From assembly GCA_024760905.1 (NCBI GenBank), contig CM045733.1, forward strand, positions 27,314,001-27,378,000: a DNA stretch of 64,000 bases, read 5' to 3'. The position numbers and the translations under genes were made by a program. This stretch comes from Plotosus lineatus (lineage: Eukaryota; Chordata; Actinopteri; Siluriformes; Plotosidae). The notes under the pieces were generated by a model. That model was not told the origin of the DNA, made no database searches, and saw only the letters and a program-made list of their open reading frames with translations. Shown here one piece after another: positions 1-12,095 of the stretch; the stretch's first letter is position 1, and the number at the start of each line of letters is the position of its first letter.

Positions 1-69
1 AGACTGTCATCTTCAAATGCCATATAATAGCCTGCTTGTGAAGCTAGTTAAAAATGCCATATGTTTGGC

Positions 70-175
70 CTGGCAAGCTGTCTAGAGTGTACCTTGCTTC
101 ACCCAGATTCGGCTGGAATAAGTGCTAGCCTCCCACGACCTTAATTAGAATTAAGCAGTTCAGAACCTGAATTAA
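70..175 (+). repeat. SINE family A, 3' fragment
   Basis: Matches the 3' part of the SINE repeated through the window: ...ggcctggcaagctgtc, a decayed middle, and the tail attagaattaagcagttcag. The 5' half is missing. Confidence 0.7.
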
Positions 176-234
176 ACTACTTATAAACATAGTTGGCTCA
201 GTATGTCCATAGAAATCTCAGCCCAGATTTTGAT

Positions 235-990
235 TTAAAATGTCCTGTTATTTCAAAGTGTTTATGACGTCATGCACCCTAACAAGGTTCGCAGGGCCTC
301 TGGAAGAGAAACAGACCCACAGCATCAACGATTCTCCCACTATACTTCACAGTGGGCATGAGGAGTTTACTCATCTGTTCTCATGTGTTCTGCCAGACCC
401 ACTTAGAGGGTTTGCTGCCAAACTCTTTCTTTTGATCAAACCACATGGTCCCAGTTGATGTCCTACCGCTTAGCAACTCCAGACATTTGCATTTATGACT
501 CTGAGTGAGAAAAGGTTTTTCCTGTGTATGCCTAATAAACAGCTTGTTGGCATGTAGATATCACCTGGTGGTTATTTGGGAGACTTTGTGACCTCAAGAT
601 GCTACCATTTGTCACAATTCTTTAACAGTGAACTTTGGAGAACATTTCATTTCTCTTACCATCCTCCTCACTGTTCATGGTGGCAAAACAACCTTGTGTC
701 CTCATCCAGTTGTTTTAAACCTCTTAATGATTCCTCTAACAGTAGATATGGGCAGGTGAAGTCGAAGTGCTATTTTTTTTTGTAGCCATTGCTTGACTTT
801 TGAAGATCGACACACATCTGCCTTACTTGAATGGTGAGTTCCTTTGTCTTTCCCATGTTGAAGAGTTGATAAGAAAAATGGCCTCTGTGTCACATCATAT
901 TTATACCACAGGGAAATAGGAACTTAACCAGGGGTGCCAATTTTAAGTGGGGGGGGCATTTTAACCAGTATTGCCAATAATTATGGCAGG
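235..990 (-). mobile_element. Degenerate Tc1-like transposase element
   Basis: On the minus strand, frames around 893-702 encode a Tc1-type N-terminal helix-turn-helix (KIALRLHLPISTVRGIIKRF). The segment around 500-240 gives remnants of the transposase C-terminus. Frameshifts and stops show it is dead. End positions are approximate because I could not see clear terminal repeats. Confidence 0.65.
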
Positions 991-1071
991 CAGTGTGTAT
1001 TTATAAAACTCAGATTTAGGCCTTAAAATTGCTCTTGGATGTAATCAAAGAAGCTTTGGTTAAATATCATT

Positions 1072-1225
1072 CATCCATTCATTTTCTGAACTGCTTACTC
1101 CAATTTATGGTTGTGGGAAGGCTGGCGCCCATCTCAGCTGACTCTGGGTGAGGGCAGAGTACACCCTGGATGGCTTGCCAGGCCAGATACACTGTGATGG
1201 CTATGCAGTCTACTTTTACATATCT
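1072..1225 (-). repeat. SINE family A, 3' fragment (minus strand)
   Basis: Reverse complement of the family A tail (cattcattttctgaactgct) and body (gagggcagagtacaccctgg). Confidence 0.8.
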
Positions 1226-1260
1226 CTCAGCGTAGACATGACTGGCCTTTGAAATAAATA

Positions 1261-2075
1261 CCGTATTCGACGTAATAAGCGCCCTGCTCCAATAAGCCCC
1301 CCCCCGTGTTTTTTTTTTGTTTTTTTTTTTTATCTTCGGTCTACTAACCGCCCATGTGTACTGGGAGCAAAATGGTAGATCAAACTTACATAGACTGATC
1401 GAATAAAATTGGTAACAGTAAAATGAGGCGTTCACTGACTGTAAAAGTGAGTTTACACGGTATTTCAAGACCCCCTGCCACTGGGGAATGTATATAATGT
1501 TCATCAGTAATAACACATTTGATTGTTCCGCCGTGCTTTAAAAAACAGGAAAATATTTTTCTGTTTTCTCTTGGTAAATGTCCAATAACCAATGAACCAT
1601 TAAAAACTGCTATAGCAAAACTATCGGACTCTCTGAATGAATGGACTGATGAGCCAGATATGGACTTATCAGAAAGTGATGACAAGGATTTTTCAGCCGA
1701 TTCTCCTGCTCACTAACTTCATAAATTTAAAAGTCGTTCCTGGCCATGTGCTTGCCATGTGCTAAAGTTGACAGTGTTGAATGACTCGATTTTACTTCTG
1801 GGAAAATGTTTAAAAGTGAGGGAAAAGTCAGGGGTCTTTACATTTTATATATATAGTTTTCTGTTTATTTTCAGCTTTCATATAAGTAGTTTGGTTGATA
1901 CCACAAAATGAATAAAATAAATACCATTAAAACTCTTTTATTGTTCTGGTATTATTCATGTTTTCCACCTCAATGGTAATAAGCACTTACCGTTCCACTC
2001 CACTGGAAACATTTTAATAAGCACCCCCCCCCCCAATTTTTTAAGCACCCTGGGCACTTATCACGTCAAATACGG
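1261..2075. mobile_element. TA-flanked DNA transposon remnant, CCGTATT termini
   Basis: Inverted ends CCGTATTCGACGTAATAAGC (1261) and, reverse-complemented, CCGTATTTGACGTGATAAGT (2075), each flanked by TA. Length is 815 bp. A short + frame at 1519-1716 ending in acidic residues (SESDDKDF) may be the C-terminus of a pogo-type transposase, but this is only an impression. Confidence 0.75.
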
Positions 2076-2159
2076 TATATTAAATATATTTATTTCAAAT
2101 ATTTCTATTTAATAAATATTAAGTCTGTTTATGTTACATTCTTTTACTTTGTCCTCCAG

Positions 2160-2248
2160 ATTGTCCACATGGACAAATATGTGTCCATTGTGCACAAGCA
2201 CCAGTAAAGACAACACAAAGGACATGTGAAAGCCTGATGAAGCCATCT
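2160..2248 (+). CDS. Mucin exon: first part of TIL module before D3
   Basis: Follows a cctccag acceptor and ends at gtgagt. It enters in phase 1 and leaves in phase 0. It encodes a Cys-rich stretch beginning [10 protein letters not shown], the front half of the TIL module that ends the D2/D' region. This is the most 5' mucin exon I could find. Confidence 0.75.
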
Positions 2249-5200
2249 GTGAGTATTTATGTGGAAATGTACATAAAGTATTGAATTATAGTAGAACTGC
2301 AAATGTATCTGAGAAGTACTCACATTGTTTTACTCATAAATTGACGTCAATTGAAGTAATACCTAAGTACATAGCATACCATGTACAAAAATGAACTTTG
2401 CACTGGAAGGGAAGTCAAAATAAAATATATGAATTTGCTGAAATAATCTATTGCTCATTAACATTATTTGCTTCTACAGATTGCTGATGAGAGCTGCATC
2501 AGTGGTTGCTATTGTCCAGAGGGACAGTATGCAGACCATACAGGCAACTGCGTGATTCAGGAAAATTGCACATGTGAATTCAGTGGGATAGTTTATAGAT
2601 CTGGGCACAGTGTGGAGTCAAACTGTAAAAGATGGTGAATGAAATGTCTTATAACTTGAATAAACTTAATTAACATATTTCTAATGTGTCTGCAGTACTC
2701 TGGTATCGATGTGCAATTCAAGTATTTCTAGGGGTAATTTCATCATAGTGTCTGTGATTGTTCTTTTAGCACTTGCAGAGGAGGCCAGTGGGAATGTGAA
2801 GGTGATAAGTGCCCAGGAGTGTGCAAAGTGTTTGGAAATGGACAGTATAAGACCTTTGATTCCCGATGGTACCGCTTTGATGGTCACTGTCAATACACTC
2901 TAGCTGAGGTGAGTTATGCGTTCTTAATGCAGAAAAAACAGTACAATGAAAAAATTTTCAGCATCACACCAACACAAAAGCAATTTTAATATCTGATATA
3001 TGGTTTTATATCTGATATATGGTTTTCAGCAGTTACTTAAATCTTACAAAAATGTGTGTGCAATATATTACATAAGAGAAGTCTACGTTACCCTGGATTC
3101 ACACTGGTGCGCGATGTTCGAAGTTTACATGATTCAAAAAGCGTGGGCGCCACGATTTATGACCACATCTGGAAAACAGTTAAGATATAAAAAGGAAAGA
3201 CTGTGTATCCAAGCGATGAATCATGCTTCCAAGTTAATCAACATCCCATGCGATGGCACACCAAGGTCTGTTACGCTTTGTTAATGTCTGTTAAGATTTG
3301 CCAATTATTATATAATGTGGAAATCGTAGTATAGCTTAACAGACATTAACAGAGTGTAACAGACCTTGATGTGCTATTGTAGGAACAATTGTCATCCCAT
3401 TAATAAACATCATCTTCTGCTTAATCCGGGTTCAGGTCACAGGAACAGCAATCTAAGCAGTGAGTTCGAGACTTCCCCTCCCCAGCTACTTCCTCAAGCT
3501 CTTCCTGGGGAACACCAATGCATTCCCAGACATAGATCCTCCAGCATTTTCTGGGTCGACCCTGGGGTCTCTTACTGGTAGGCATTTGGGAGGCATTCTA
3601 ACCAGCTGTCCAAGCCATTTCAGCTGTTAGGAGATCGGGAGGCATGCCAACATCATTTGCTCCTTAACATGGAGGAGCAGCAATCTTCAAGCTCCTCCCG
3701 GATGGCTGAGCTTCTCACCATATCACTAATGGACAGTGCCGCCACCCTCTGAAGGCAGCTCATATTAGCTGCTTGTATCCATTATCTTATTCTTGTTTTT
3801 TTGGTCAGTACCAAAGCTTGTAACCATAGGTAAGAGTTGGGATGTAGATCGACTGGTAAATTGAAAACTTTGCTTTCAGACTGAGCTCATTCTTCACCAT
3901 GATGGAGTGGTACAAGCTCTGCTTTCCTGCAAAGGCTGCAGTGATCCATCCACCTCTCGATCTCCTGCTCAATCCTTCCCTCACTTGTGAACAAAACCCA
4001 GAGATACTTAAACTCTTCCACTAGAGGCAGGAACTCATTTCACAACCAGAGGGTGCATACCACGCTTTTCAGTCTGAGAATCATGGCCTCGGAATTGGAG
4101 GTGCTCATTCTTATTTTGGCTACTTTAATTTCAGCTGTGAATTGCTCCAATGAAAGCTGTAGGTCACAGCTTGATGAAGCACAACACAAAAGAACAACAT
4201 CATCTGTGAAAAGCAGCAAAGAGGTCCTATAGCCATCTACTGTCTGGGGAGTCTCATAGGCCAGAATAACACAATAAGCCTCCTTTTTCAACCGGGCAGC
4301 CCCATTGCCACAGGGGCTGACCAATGGGGTGCCTGCCACTACAGGCACATAATGACCTCCTGGCCACAGCTATGTCCTGGTGCCTCAATAAAGGAATCAT
4401 GTAACAGCCTATTCAAATTTCCTCTGTTTCCTTTGGGATGTGATTGTAGCTCTGGCAGAGGCAGGAATTAAAGGTTACTCTGACAGGAGACTCCGCTAAA
4501 TGTTCGCAGGAGACCTAACTGCATGCTTGGGCCTGCCATGTCGGGGGGTGATCTGTCCTGCCATCCAAATTTGAACATGGTTTTCATGATGGGCAAGCCG
4601 TGACAGGCACAGAAATCTAACAACAAAACACCATTCAGGTTCAGATTGGAGAGGCCATACTTACCAAATGAATCCTTCCAGGATACATTGTCATTACCCA
4701 CATAGGTGCTGACGTCTCACAGAATAATAAGATAGTCCCCAGGGGGAGTGTTCTCTAGCACACCCCCTAAAGGCGCCATAAAGAGTGGGTACTCTGAACT
4801 GTCATTAGGCGCATAAGCGCTAACAACAGGCAGTACCTGCCTCCCCAACCGAAGGTCAAGTGAAGATACTCTTTTATCGACTGGGCTTGAGCTGGGTGGT
4901 TTGAGAGCCCAATCTATGTGTTAATGTGAGTCTGACCATATCTAGTTGGTATCTCTTAACCTCATGCATCAGCTCAGGCTCTTTCCCCACCAGAGAGGTG
5001 ATTTTCCATGGCACTAGAGTGAGACTCAGTAGCCTAGGACTAGTTGGGCAGAACCCAGGCCTTAAACTGCCACCCTACTCACAGCACAAATGACTCCTAT
5101 AGCTCTTTCCAATCCTGTAGTGGACACATGGGAGGGCAAACCCATGTCGCCTTTTTGAGCTGGGCCCGGACAAGCTTTATGGGCAGAAGCCGAACCACCA

Positions 5201-8200
5201 GGTGCACACGAACTCCTCCACCATGGTAAAGTGGTAAATCAAAGAGGGGATCATATATTAATACAGTACATCATAATAGCCATCGCAAAAGTTTTAACCA
5301 CGAAGTTCCCTCAAGCTTATCACTATTCAATCCCTCACTTCTCACGATTCCCTTAAATCGTAACATCATTCTCCAATGTTAACCAGGGTTTTACATGCAA
5401 GCATATCATTTTAAACAGGGAAAATCTACATAAGAACAGGAGCTGGATCTGTACGATTCTCAGAAAAGCTGGCAGCTAATTTCCTTTCGTCATCAGAATC
5501 AGATTTTTTTTGCCAAGTTTGTGAACACAAACAAGGAATTTGACTCTGGTTTAAATTACTGACTGTACTGACTGTAGAGAAGCATTTATGTAGGTTTTTA
5601 CAAGAATGTAAGGGGGGAAATATACAAATATAATTGAGGAAATCTATAGCATTTAAATTGTATAGGAAATATGCGCAAAAGAGCAAAATACAAAGTGTCA
5701 ATAAAACTGCAGACATTGCACACAACACTCCCCTCTTTTTAAGCCAAGGCTTAATACACCAGGTATGGACTTGTCCCCCCACCCCTTTATTGTTTACTGC
5801 TCTTTATAGTACATTTTAAATGTATTTATTTTAATCTAATTAACTTTTTTTTTGAGGGCAACCTTCCTCGATGGCTTCACTTTGCATATAATAAAGAAGG
5901 GTATGTCATTTAAACACAAATTGTACATCTTGTTCATATGTGTGTTTCAGGACATCTCTGGGCGGTTTTCCATTAAATCAGAGAGTGTGCCTTGTTGTGA
6001 TCAAGTTCTGACTTGTTCTCGTATCATCTCTGTGAAACTAATGGTACTTGAATCTCTCTCGTTGTCTTTTATTGTAAATGTTTTAATAGCTGCTATCACA
6101 TTACAAACATGAGTATTGTATTATTGATGAACTCTGACAGGTTCTTTACAGGGGGAGTGATGGCCCAGTGGCAAGGTACTGGATCATTACTCCTAAGTTT
6201 GAGGGTTCAAGGCCCACTCTTAATACTAGTAACTGCTGTCCCCCTAGTGCAGCTAACAAGAATAGGCCGCATAGCTGTCAGAATGTTTCTAAACTGTGAT
6301 AGTCTAGTGAGCAGTCTAGGGTGTACTCTGCCCTTGCCCAGCGTCAGCTGAGATGGGTGCCAGACTCCTTGTGACCCGACTTAGGATTAAGTGGTTCAGA
6401 AAATGAATGACTGAATGAAGGTTCTTTCCAGTACGCATTGTGGCATTTGTTAAAACTTGTTTTAAAAACAGCAACATTCCCAAAAATCCTTACACACACA
6501 ATTTCTTCTTCTTTTCCTTTTGGCTGTTCCCTTCAGTTGTCGCCACAGCGAATCAACTGCCTCCATCTCACCCTCTCTCTATCGTCTTCTCTTACTCCAA
6601 CTACCTTCATTTCCTCCATCACCACATCCATAAATCTTCTCTTTGGTCTTCCTCTAGTCCTTCTGCCTGGTAGTTCCAATCTCAGCATCCTACTACAAAT
6701 GTACTCACTATCTCTCCTCTTCACATGTCCAAATCATCTCAATCTAGCCTCTCTGACTTTGTTTCCAAAACCTCTAACATGTGCTCATACCTGTCAAGTT
6801 GTACGGTTTTGGCGTAATTTGTACAAGTGAGCACTGATTTTTAAATGTGTACGCCGTACGTCTGAAATCTGTACGTTTTTTGATCATTTCGTCTTTTTTT
6901 TTTAACTCCGTTTTTTGTGTCACCGTTTCGGTAAAGAGACGATACGCCGAATTGGTCTGTAGCCGTTTTCTCGCGAGAATCGCGCGTTGCGTTTATCGTC
7001 TGCTATCGTCTGCTCTTTCCGACCACGTGACCGCACTTTCACTTCCGCCATCATTCCCAGTTAGTTTTCGTGACTCGCAGTGGATACAGTTGATACAAAC
7101 GTGATAACAATATGGATGGAACAGCTAAAAAGAAAAGGAAAACTAATGCCAACGGAAAACTAATGCCCAGCTCAAGTGCCATGAAGTGAAGCCATCAAAA
7201 GAAATGATTGAAAGTGCCAAAAGTGCTACATATAGTTATAATAAAGATCACTGTTAAATTTTCTTAATCATGCAGCTGAAGATATTACTCTTTTATTTGA
7301 TTGCACCAGGTTATATGTTACAACATTACGAATAAATTCATATTATATTAAAAATAGAGTTTAATTTTTGTTTCATATTGCACGCGATAATAAGACGCGT
7401 AAGATTAGTTGCTATTTTGTAAGGGCATAAGTAGCCATTTGTAAGATCGCCAACGGCCTAGAGTTGACAGGTATGTGTGCTGTCCCTCTGATGTACTCAT
7501 TCCCGATCCTATCCATCCTCGTTACTCCCAAAGAGAACCTCAACATTTTCATCTCTGCTACCTCCAGCTCTGCCTCCTGTCTTTTCACCAGTGCCACTGT
7601 TTCGAAACCTTACAACATCGCTGGTTTCAACACCGTCTTGTACACTTTTCCTTTCATTCTTGCCGATACCATCCTATCACACATCACACCGGACACTTTT
7701 CTCCAACCATTCCAACCTGCCTGCACACGCTTCTTCACCTCTTTTCCACACTCTCTATTGCTCTGGAATGTTGAGCCTAAGTACTTAAAATCCTACACCT
7801 TCTTTATCTCTGTTCCCTGTAACCTCACCGTTCCTTTTGGGTCCTTGTCGTTCACACACATGTATTCTGTTTTACTGAGGCTAACTGTCATTCCTCTCCT
7901 TTCCAGGGCATACCTCCACCGCTCTAGGTTTTCCTGCACTTGTTCTCTGCTCTCACTACAGATCACAATGTCATCAGCAAACATCATAGTCCATGGAGAA
8001 TCTTGTCTAACCTTGTCTGTCAGCCTGTCCATCACCATAGCAAACAAGAAGGGGCTGAGAGCTGACCCTTGATGCAGTCCCACCTCCACCTTGAACTCTT
8101 CTGTCACACCGACAGCACACCTCACCACTGTCTTACATCTCTCATACATGTCCTATACCACTCTAGCATACTTCTCTGCCACTCCAGACTCCCTCATGCA

Positions 8201-10446
8201 ATACCACAGTTCTTCTCTCGGCACCCTGTCATATGCTTTCTCCAGATCCACAAAGGCACAATGCAGCTCCCTCTGACCTTCTTTGCACTTTTGTATTAAC
8301 ATCCTCAAAGCAAACACTGCATCTGTGGTGCTCTTTCTTGGCATGAAACCAAACTGTAGTTCATAAATGCTGACCTCTGCCCTTAGTCTAGCTTCCACTA
8401 TTCTTTCCCATAACTTCATCATATGGCTCATCAACTTTATCCCTCTGTAGTTGCCACAACTCTGCACATCTCCCTTGTTCTTAAAAAATGGGCACAAGCA
8501 CACTTCTCCTCCATTCCTCCGGCATCCTCTCACTCTATAAGACCTTGTTGAATGTTCTTGTCAGAAAATCTACTGCTACCTCTCCTAGACACTTCCCATA
8601 CCTTCACCGGTATGTCATCATGACCAACTGCCTTTCCACTCTTCATCCTCTTCAATACCCTCCTCACTTCACCCTTAGTAATCTTTTCTACTTCCTGGTC
8701 CTCAACGGTCCCATCTCTATTTCTCTGCTGTGCCAACCTGTCTAAATCATTTTCTCTCTCCTTACTCTCCAACCTAGCATACAAGTCATCATACACCCTC
8801 TGTTTGGCCTTTGACACCACTACCTTCACCTTACACTGTGCCTCCCTGTACTCCTGTTTACTCTCTTTGGTCCTCTCAATATCCCACTTCTTCTTAGCTA
8901 AACTCTTCCTTTGTAGACAATACAGTACTTCCTCATTCCACCACCAAGTCTCCTTATCTACTTTCCTTCCAGATGACACACAAAAGTACTCTCCTACCTG
9001 TCTCCCTGATCACATTAGCTGTAGTTTTCCAGTCATCTGGAAGCACTTCCTGACCACACAAAGCCTGTTTCAATTCCTCCTTGAAGACATGACACTTCCT
9101 TTTTCAGCTTCCACTACTTTGTCTTCTGCTCTGCCTTCTTCACCTTCCTCACCATCAGCGTCATTCTGCACACCACCATCCTATGCTGTTTGGCAACACT
9201 CTCACCCGCTACTACTTTGCAGTCACTGACTTCCTTCAAATTACATCGCCTACACAAGATGTAGTCTACCTGTGTGCTCCTACCTCTGCTTTTATAAGTC
9301 ACCCTATGCTTCTGTCTCTTCTGGAAAAAAGTATTCACCACAGCCATTTCCATCCTTTTTGCTAAATCTATCAACATCTGTACTTCTGTGTTCCTGTCCT
9401 GGATACCAAACCTGCCCATCACTTCCTCGTCCTCTCTGTTGCCTGCACCAACATGTCCATTGAAGTCTGCACCAATGACCACTCTTTCACCTCTGTGGTG
9501 ACCCCTGAAGGGAACAGCCGAAAGGAAAAGAAGTATATATTAGAAATGCTTCTAATAGCAATTTAACATTAAAAAAATAACATAAGATGTACAGTGGTAT
9601 GAAAAAGTATCTGAACCTTTTGGAATTTCTCAGATTTCTGCATAAAATCACCATCAAATATGATCTGATCTTTGTCAAAATCACACTGATGAAAAAACAT
9701 TGTCTGCTTTAACTAAAACCACACAAACATTTATAGGTTTTCATATTTTAATGAGGATAGCATGCAAACAATGACAGAAGGGGGAGGAATAAGTAACTGA
9801 ACCCTCTGCCTAAGGAGACTTAAAGAGCAAATGAAACCAATTTTTACCAAACAATTTAAGTCAGGTGTGTGCCCAATCACTGATGAGTGGCTTAAAGCTG
9901 CCCTGCCCACTATAAAATACACACCTGGTAAGAATTGTCTTGATGAGAAGCATTTTCTGATGTGCACCATGGCTCACTCAAAAGAGCTGTCTGAAGACCT
10001 ACGATCAAGAATTGTTGATTTGTATCAAGCTGGGAAAGGATACAAAACCATCTCTAAAAGTCTGGATGTTCATCAATCGACAGTCAGAGAAGTTGTCTAC
10101 AAATGGAGAGAGTTTTGCGCTGTTCAATCACAATGTGCAATCACATTTGATGGTGATTTTATGCAGAAATATGAGAAATTCCAAAAGGTTCAGATACTTT
10201 TTCATACCACTGTAAATAAAATATAAATACACACACATACAGATGGTATTGCATGAGAAGAAGGCGACATGCATACATACGCATGCAGATGCGCTTGCAC
10301 ACACAGATGCAACAATGTAAGTAGTTTGGAATTTGAGATTTTGGGTTGTTTTTTTGTTTTGTATTGGTTTAGGGTTTTTTGGCATAATTGTTTTTGTGGC
10401 ACTTTCCTTAACTTTTTCCCCCTATTCGTCCTTATTTCTTAATTCA

Positions 10447-10504
<58 letters not shown>

Positions 10505-12039
10505 TTTTTTTTTTTTCTTTTTAAACCACGATGCACTGAAGCCGCATGAATTGAAGCACAAAGTAGCGAGGGATCCCTGTATATATAGGGTTTGGGGTTC
10601 GAGTCCCACTCTCCACAAGGTTATCACTGTCCCAGTGCAGCTAACTGGATTATCAAAGGCCGGCCATGTCTCTCACTGTCTACGGTGAGAAGTTCATGAA
10701 AAAGAACCTTTGCTGACTTTTCTAAAGAGTAGGCTGCAAAGCTGTCAGCGTGTTTCTGTCCCTTGCTAAAGGGTGGTGTCAGGAAGGTCATCTGACGTAA
10801 AAACCTATGCCAAATCAAATGTACGAATCAGATGATTCGCTGTGGCGACCCTTGAAAAAGGGAAAAAGCCGAAAGGAAAGAAGATACAGTAGGCCCTTGA
10901 CATTCGCGGGGGTTCGGTTCTGGGCCCTCCCGTGAATCGAGATAATCCGCTAATTCTGTACCTGGAAGTAAAACCCCATGTATGACATCACATGCGCGAA
11001 TGAGCAGCTGTAAGTAAAATACTATGTATCTATTACATGCGCTAAAATATGCTTCTTAAACACATTCTGTAGACAGTCTTACTCATTAATACAGTATTAA
11101 TGTAGTAAAATGTAGTAATGATTAAGAAAAACTTTTCAATTTTTACTGTTATATTTATTAATGATAAAATATAAACATTATACAGCATAGGCATAAAACA
11201 CCTTTCAGTGCATTCTCTTTATAAACATACGGCACTGTAGTTTACAAAAATGCCCCCTAGAGGAATGTACTGTATTGCATTAGACATGACACGACTGAAT
11301 TTAGGTATTAATTGTATTAAGTCCGAGCAGCTCAGCCACGCCCCCCCACTGGAGCCGAAGTACAAAACAGAATTTTAGAGTGATAGAGTAAGAGGCGTTA
11401 CAAACCAACAGAGTGCTTTTGTTTACTGGGAGTAAATGAGAATAGTGAATTCAAGTGTGTGTGCTCTGAGCAGCTCAGCCACACCCCTCAGGAAGTAAAC
11501 AGTTAATCAGAGGAACAGTGCCAAAATCAAAATCCCTCAAAACACAGACCATAACAAAAAGGACATAAAAGAACAAAAGAAAGTCATAGAAACATGCTAC
11601 ACCACAGTAAATAAAATATAACACACAGACATTTTAAACATTACCTTAGGTCATGTACTGGAATAATAATTAAAAAAGACTTTAATAGTGGAGTGTTTTA
11701 CAACAGTTCAAACGATTATTGTATTCCTCTTCAGCAATGACGTGACTTCAGAGGAAACTGTTGTTTCTTCTGGAGAAAGTCTTATTTCTCCAGAAGAGAC
11801 ATCCAACCTCATTACCTTTTTCTGGTGCTTAAACAAGCATTTGAGTGACATCATAGAAGTTAACTGGTAATTAAAACACACTAAAAAAGGTTCATTACCA
11901 ACTTGTGTGCAAATGAGGAAAAAGGGGCGTTACATCACCTCAACCAATCAGCAGGAAGGAATTTGAGTGCGAGCTGCTCGGCAGTCCGTGAATACTCAAA
12001 CAGACCGCGAGTGCAAAACCGCAAATAGTCAAGGGCCTA

Positions 12040-12095
<56 letters not shown>

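Noticed and set aside
7793..8979. Reverse-transcriptase frames as host genes
   Set aside because: They form one RTE LINE with tail, frameshifts and an inserted transposon.
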